From positions 1 to 7,670 of the forward strand of contig CANQHW010000053.1 in NCBI GenBank assembly GCA_947623855.1: 7,670 nt of DNA, read 5' to 3'. The position numbers and the translations under genes are program-made. The stretch comes from an uncultured Bacilli bacterium (GTDB lineage: Bacteria > Bacillota_I > Bacilli_A > RF39 > UBA660). The notes beneath the pieces are model-generated. The model was given only the letters and a program-made list of their open reading frames with translations, was not told the DNA's origin and searched no databases. Positions 5,798 through 7,670 of the stretch are shown piece after piece (the first letter of the stretch is position 1; each line of letters begins with the position of its first letter).

Positions 5798-7111
5798 CTA
5801 AACAACTAAATTTTTAATTAAAAATACTGCATATAAAGGTATAGATTTAATACCATCTTTATATCCAAAATCTTTTAAACTAACTCTTATCATATATTTT
5901 GGATGATATAAATCATTATATACTTTTAAACTTTTAGATTGCGTATTTTCAAAAGCTTTTACTTCAATAGGAATTATTCCATCATTTATAGTATTAATTA
6001 AAAAATCAATCTTAGATTTCCTATTTCCCTTCCAATATAATAAATCAATTCCATTAGCTCTTAATTGATTCGCAACATAATTTTCAGTAATAATTCCTTT
6101 ATATATCTTCATATCATCAAGCATAATAGTTTTAATATCATTATTTACTAACCTATTAAATATACCCACATCAGAATAATATACTTTAAATACATCCTCA
6201 TCCACAAAACCTAATAATGGTTTTTCTGGTCTTTTAATACATTTACACATTTGAACCATATTACTTTCTATAAGCCAATTTAAAGGAGATGAATACTCTC
6301 TACTTTTAGCATCACTATTAATTACAGAATATTGGAATTTTTTAGAAGCATTTTGTAATTGAGTAACCAAAGAATTATATATATTTCTAATTTTTAATGT
6401 TTCATTTGTATTAGCCACATGATTATTCATATCATTTTTATAATCCTCAATAATATCATTTAATATAGATAAATCATAATTATAATAATCATTCCCACAA
6501 TTTATTATCTTCTTTACACTTTCTGGCATTCCTCCCGATAACAAATACCTTCTATAATAATCTATTGCTTTATTATGTAACACCCCCATTGATATATTAT
6601 TTAAAAAACAATCTTTAATTTTATATAATAACTCTTGTTGATTATATGCTATTAAAAACTCTTCAAAATCCATTGGATACATATATAATCTTGTTACTTT
6701 CCCTACTGGAAAAGATTTCTTTAATTTAGCTAATTTTACTCCTAATAATGATCCTGCACATATTATTCTAACATTACTATGTTTTTCATTAAAAAACTTT
6801 AATTCCGAAATAAGATTCTCACTTACTTGAATCTCATCTATAAATAAAACACTATCTTCTTTATCAAAATCAAAATCTAATAATATTTTTAAATCATTAT
6901 ACTTTTTTTCTGATGAATCATTTGAATCATATAATTTAACAACATCAGTATCAAATAATAAATTAATCTTCTTATAATTTTTAAACTCTTTCTGACAAAA
7001 TTCATCTATTATATAAGTTTTTCCACATTGTCTTACTCCTAACACAATTAAAGGTTTAAAATCTTTAGAATTTTTCCAAGCTATTAAATCATTATATATC
7101 TTTCTATTCAT
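5798..7111 (-). CDS. AAA-family (AAA_14) ATPase with DUF4143 C-terminal domain
   Basis: 437 aa, the usual length for this family. The Walker A motif is GVRQCGKT (25-32) after PLIVL. Walker B is VLFIDE (88-93) followed by IQ. CAGSLLGV (118-125) is the sensor-like strand typical of the family. LLSGGMPESVKK (190-201) leads into the helical DUF4143 region. The C-terminal part contains a PD-(D/E)XK nuclease-like pattern: E343 in ITENYVANQL, D369 in SKIDF, and E383/K385 in PIEVKAF. Members are widespread, often multicopy in gut bacteria and archaea, and their role is unknown; nucleic-acid-related or mobile/defence roles have been guessed. The ATG is preceded by AGGAG (7120-7124) with 8-nt spacing. 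It is a single-gene transcript, with repeats at its promoter and a 19-bp element on either side. All motifs look intact. Whether it cleaves DNA cannot be read from sequence. Confidence 0.92.
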   Translation of the reverse strand: MNRKIYNDLIAWKNSKDFKPLIVLGVRQCGKTYIIDEFCQKEFKNYKKINLLFDTDVVKLYDSNDSSEKKYNDLKILLDFDFDKEDSVLFIDEIQVSENLISELKFFNEKHSNVRIICAGSLLGVKLAKLKKSFPVGKVTRLYMYPMDFEEFLIAYNQQELLYKIKDCFLNNISMGVLHNKAIDYYRRYLLSGGMPESVKKIINCGNDYYNYDLSILNDIIEDYKNDMNNHVANTNETLKIRNIYNSLVTQLQNASKKFQYSVINSDAKSREYSSPLNWLIESNMVQMCKCIKRPEKPLLGFVDEDVFKVYYSDVGIFNRLVNNDIKTIMLDDMKIYKGIITENYVANQLRANGIDLLYWKGNRKSKIDFLINTINDGIIPIEVKAFENTQSKSLKVYNDLYHPKYMIRVSLKDFGYKDGIKSIPLYAVFLIKNLVV

Positions 7112-7134
7112 AATACTAGCTCCTAACTAAGCTC

Positions 7135-7143
7135 ATTATAACA
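7135..7143 (-). promoter_or_regulatory. Extended -10 promoter of the ATPase gene
   Basis: On the minus strand TGTTATAAT forms an extended -10 (TG-N-TATAAT), placed to give a leader of about 17 nt before the ATG. No -35 consensus is present; the -35 position lies inside the first 33-bp-spaced repeat, so the repeat may replace it as an activator site or be a repressor site. Confidence 0.6.
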
Positions 7144-7147
7144 CAAT

Positions 7148-7237
7148 TTACACCTTTTTGCACCCACTTTTTGATTAAATTTACACCTTTTTGTACCCAC
7201 TTTTGAACAAAACTTACACCTTTTTGCACCCACTTTT
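7148..7237. repeat. Three direct repeats at exact 33-bp period upstream of ATPase gene
   Basis: A 24-bp unit (core ACACCTTTTTGCACCCACTT) occurs at 7148-7171, 7181-7204 and 7214-7237, with only one mismatch (in copy 2). The 9-bp spacers between copies are unrelated. The period is about three helical turns, so bound proteins would align on one face. The array abuts the -10 of the ATPase gene. On the minus strand two frames stay open through it, one reading KWVQKGV in each copy, but neither has a usable start, so I treat it as non-coding regulatory or iteron-like DNA. Confidence 0.75.
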
Positions 7238-7306
7238 TTAAAAAACACCAATTTTTAAAGATATTTATTGCATTTTTAGTAAATTTGTATATATAGAAAC
7301 GAAAAG

Positions 7307-7325
7307 AGATATCATATTGGTATCC
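7307..7325. repeat. 19-bp imperfect palindrome, right copy flanking the ATPase gene
   Basis: AGATATCATATTGGTATCC matches 5766-5784 at 16 of 19 positions in the same orientation. It is followed by a second small hairpin, CTAAtCCG (7327-7334) / CGGTTAG (7343-7349), with a T-rich loop. Function unknown. Apart from these, the array and the promoter, nothing else is visible in 7112-7364. Confidence 0.45.
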
Positions 7326-7364
7326 TCTAATCCGTTTTTTAGCGGTTAGAACACCTATTGTAAA

Positions 7365-7395
7365 AAAATAGTAAGAATTAGTTTCTTACTATTTT
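7365..7395 (-). terminator. Terminator of typA/bipA
   Basis: A 13-bp stem AAAATAGTAAGAA (7365-7377) / TTCTTACTATTTT (7383-7395) with a 5-nt loop. The stop codon of typA (7389-7391) lies in the stem. Leftward transcripts end in a U-run encoded by the A-tract at 7362-7368. Confidence 0.8.
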
Positions 7396-7670
7396 CTATT
7401 TAATCTATATCTTTCATTAGGATCTAATACCTTTTTACGCATTCTAATACTACTTGGGGTAATCTCAACATATTCATCTTCCGCTATAAACTCTAAAGCT
7501 TCTTCTAATGTAAATGTTTTAGGTGGTACTAATGCAATTGCATCATCCGCTGCTTTACTTCTGGTATTAGACATTTCTTTGTTCTTACATGGATTAACAT
7601 TTAAATCGTTATCACGGTTATTAATACCTACAATCATTCCGACATAAACATCTTCCGCTGGACCCACAAT
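7389..7670 (-). CDS. typA: TypA/BipA translational GTPase, C-terminal fragment (cut by window edge)
   Basis: The last 93 or so residues of the ribosome-associated GTPase TypA/BipA, an EF-G-like factor that aids 50S assembly and stress growth. The family's C-terminal domain is recognised by GPAEDVYVGMIVG, NNRDNDLNVNPCK, TRSKAADDAIALVPP, TLEEALEFI, DEYVEITPSSIRMRKK and a basic end (ERYRLNRK). Full proteins are about 610 aa, so the GTPase and EF-G-like domains lie beyond base 7670. The in-frame GTG at 7665-7667 is internal, because the frame continues to the window edge (preceding codon ATT). It ends in its own terminator and is separated from the ATPase gene. Confidence 0.95.
   Translation of the reverse strand: MVGPAEDVYVGMIVGINNRDNDLNVNPCKNKEMSNTRSKAADDAIALVPPKTFTLEEALEFIAEDEYVEITPSSIRMRKKVLDPNERYRLNRK

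Noticed and set aside
7148..7237. CRISPR array
   Set aside because: Three copies with 9-bp spacers; spacers are far too short and there are no cas genes.
1..7670. Reverse transcriptase or template repeat of a DGR inside the window
   Set aside because: None of the genes has reverse transcriptase motifs such as YxDD, and the only other copy of the variable-region block is the second target gene.

Overview
The window looks like chromosomal DNA from a low-GC, cell-walled Firmicutes-type bacterium, probably an uncultured Bacilli/Erysipelotrichia-like gut lineage. Reasons are the AT-rich sequence, strong Shine-Dalgarno sites, an LCP-type wall polymer ligase, a TypA/BipA gene, and a C-type-lectin-like surface protein family common in such genomes. 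The taxonomic call is inference; there is no rRNA or other marker.

Layout, left to right: a terminator hairpin from an upstream gene; a LytR-CpsA-Psr (LCP) gene with its own promoter (+); two consecutive paralogous modules, each a membrane-anchored surface protein gene (-) with a small divergent XRE-type regulator gene (+); a solitary AAA/DUF4143 ATPase gene (-) preceded by three 33-bp-spaced direct repeats; and the 3' end of typA/bipA (-), cut by the window edge. Each of the three convergent gene pairs shares a symmetric bidirectional terminator.

The most interesting region is the pair of surface protein genes. Both have nearly identical N-termini (cytoplasmic basic leader plus one membrane segment). 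Near the C-terminus each carries a short stretch (about 110-140 bp) that is abruptly GC-rich (about 55-61% by hand count) in an AT-rich gene. In both, this stretch is depleted of A on the coding strand, strongly divergent at the amino-acid level, and closed at its 3' side by a 25-bp block identical between the two genes. This is what is expected of variable regions written by an adenine-mutagenising diversity-generating retroelement (DGR). No reverse transcriptase or template repeat lies in the window, so a DGR would have to act in trans.

Each surface gene is transcribed from a promoter lying between two dyad operators, and the two modules use different operator sequences. This suggests that each small regulator controls its own adjacent surface protein independently. 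Together this looks like a duplicated, separately switched display system with diversified binding tips; that reading is inference.
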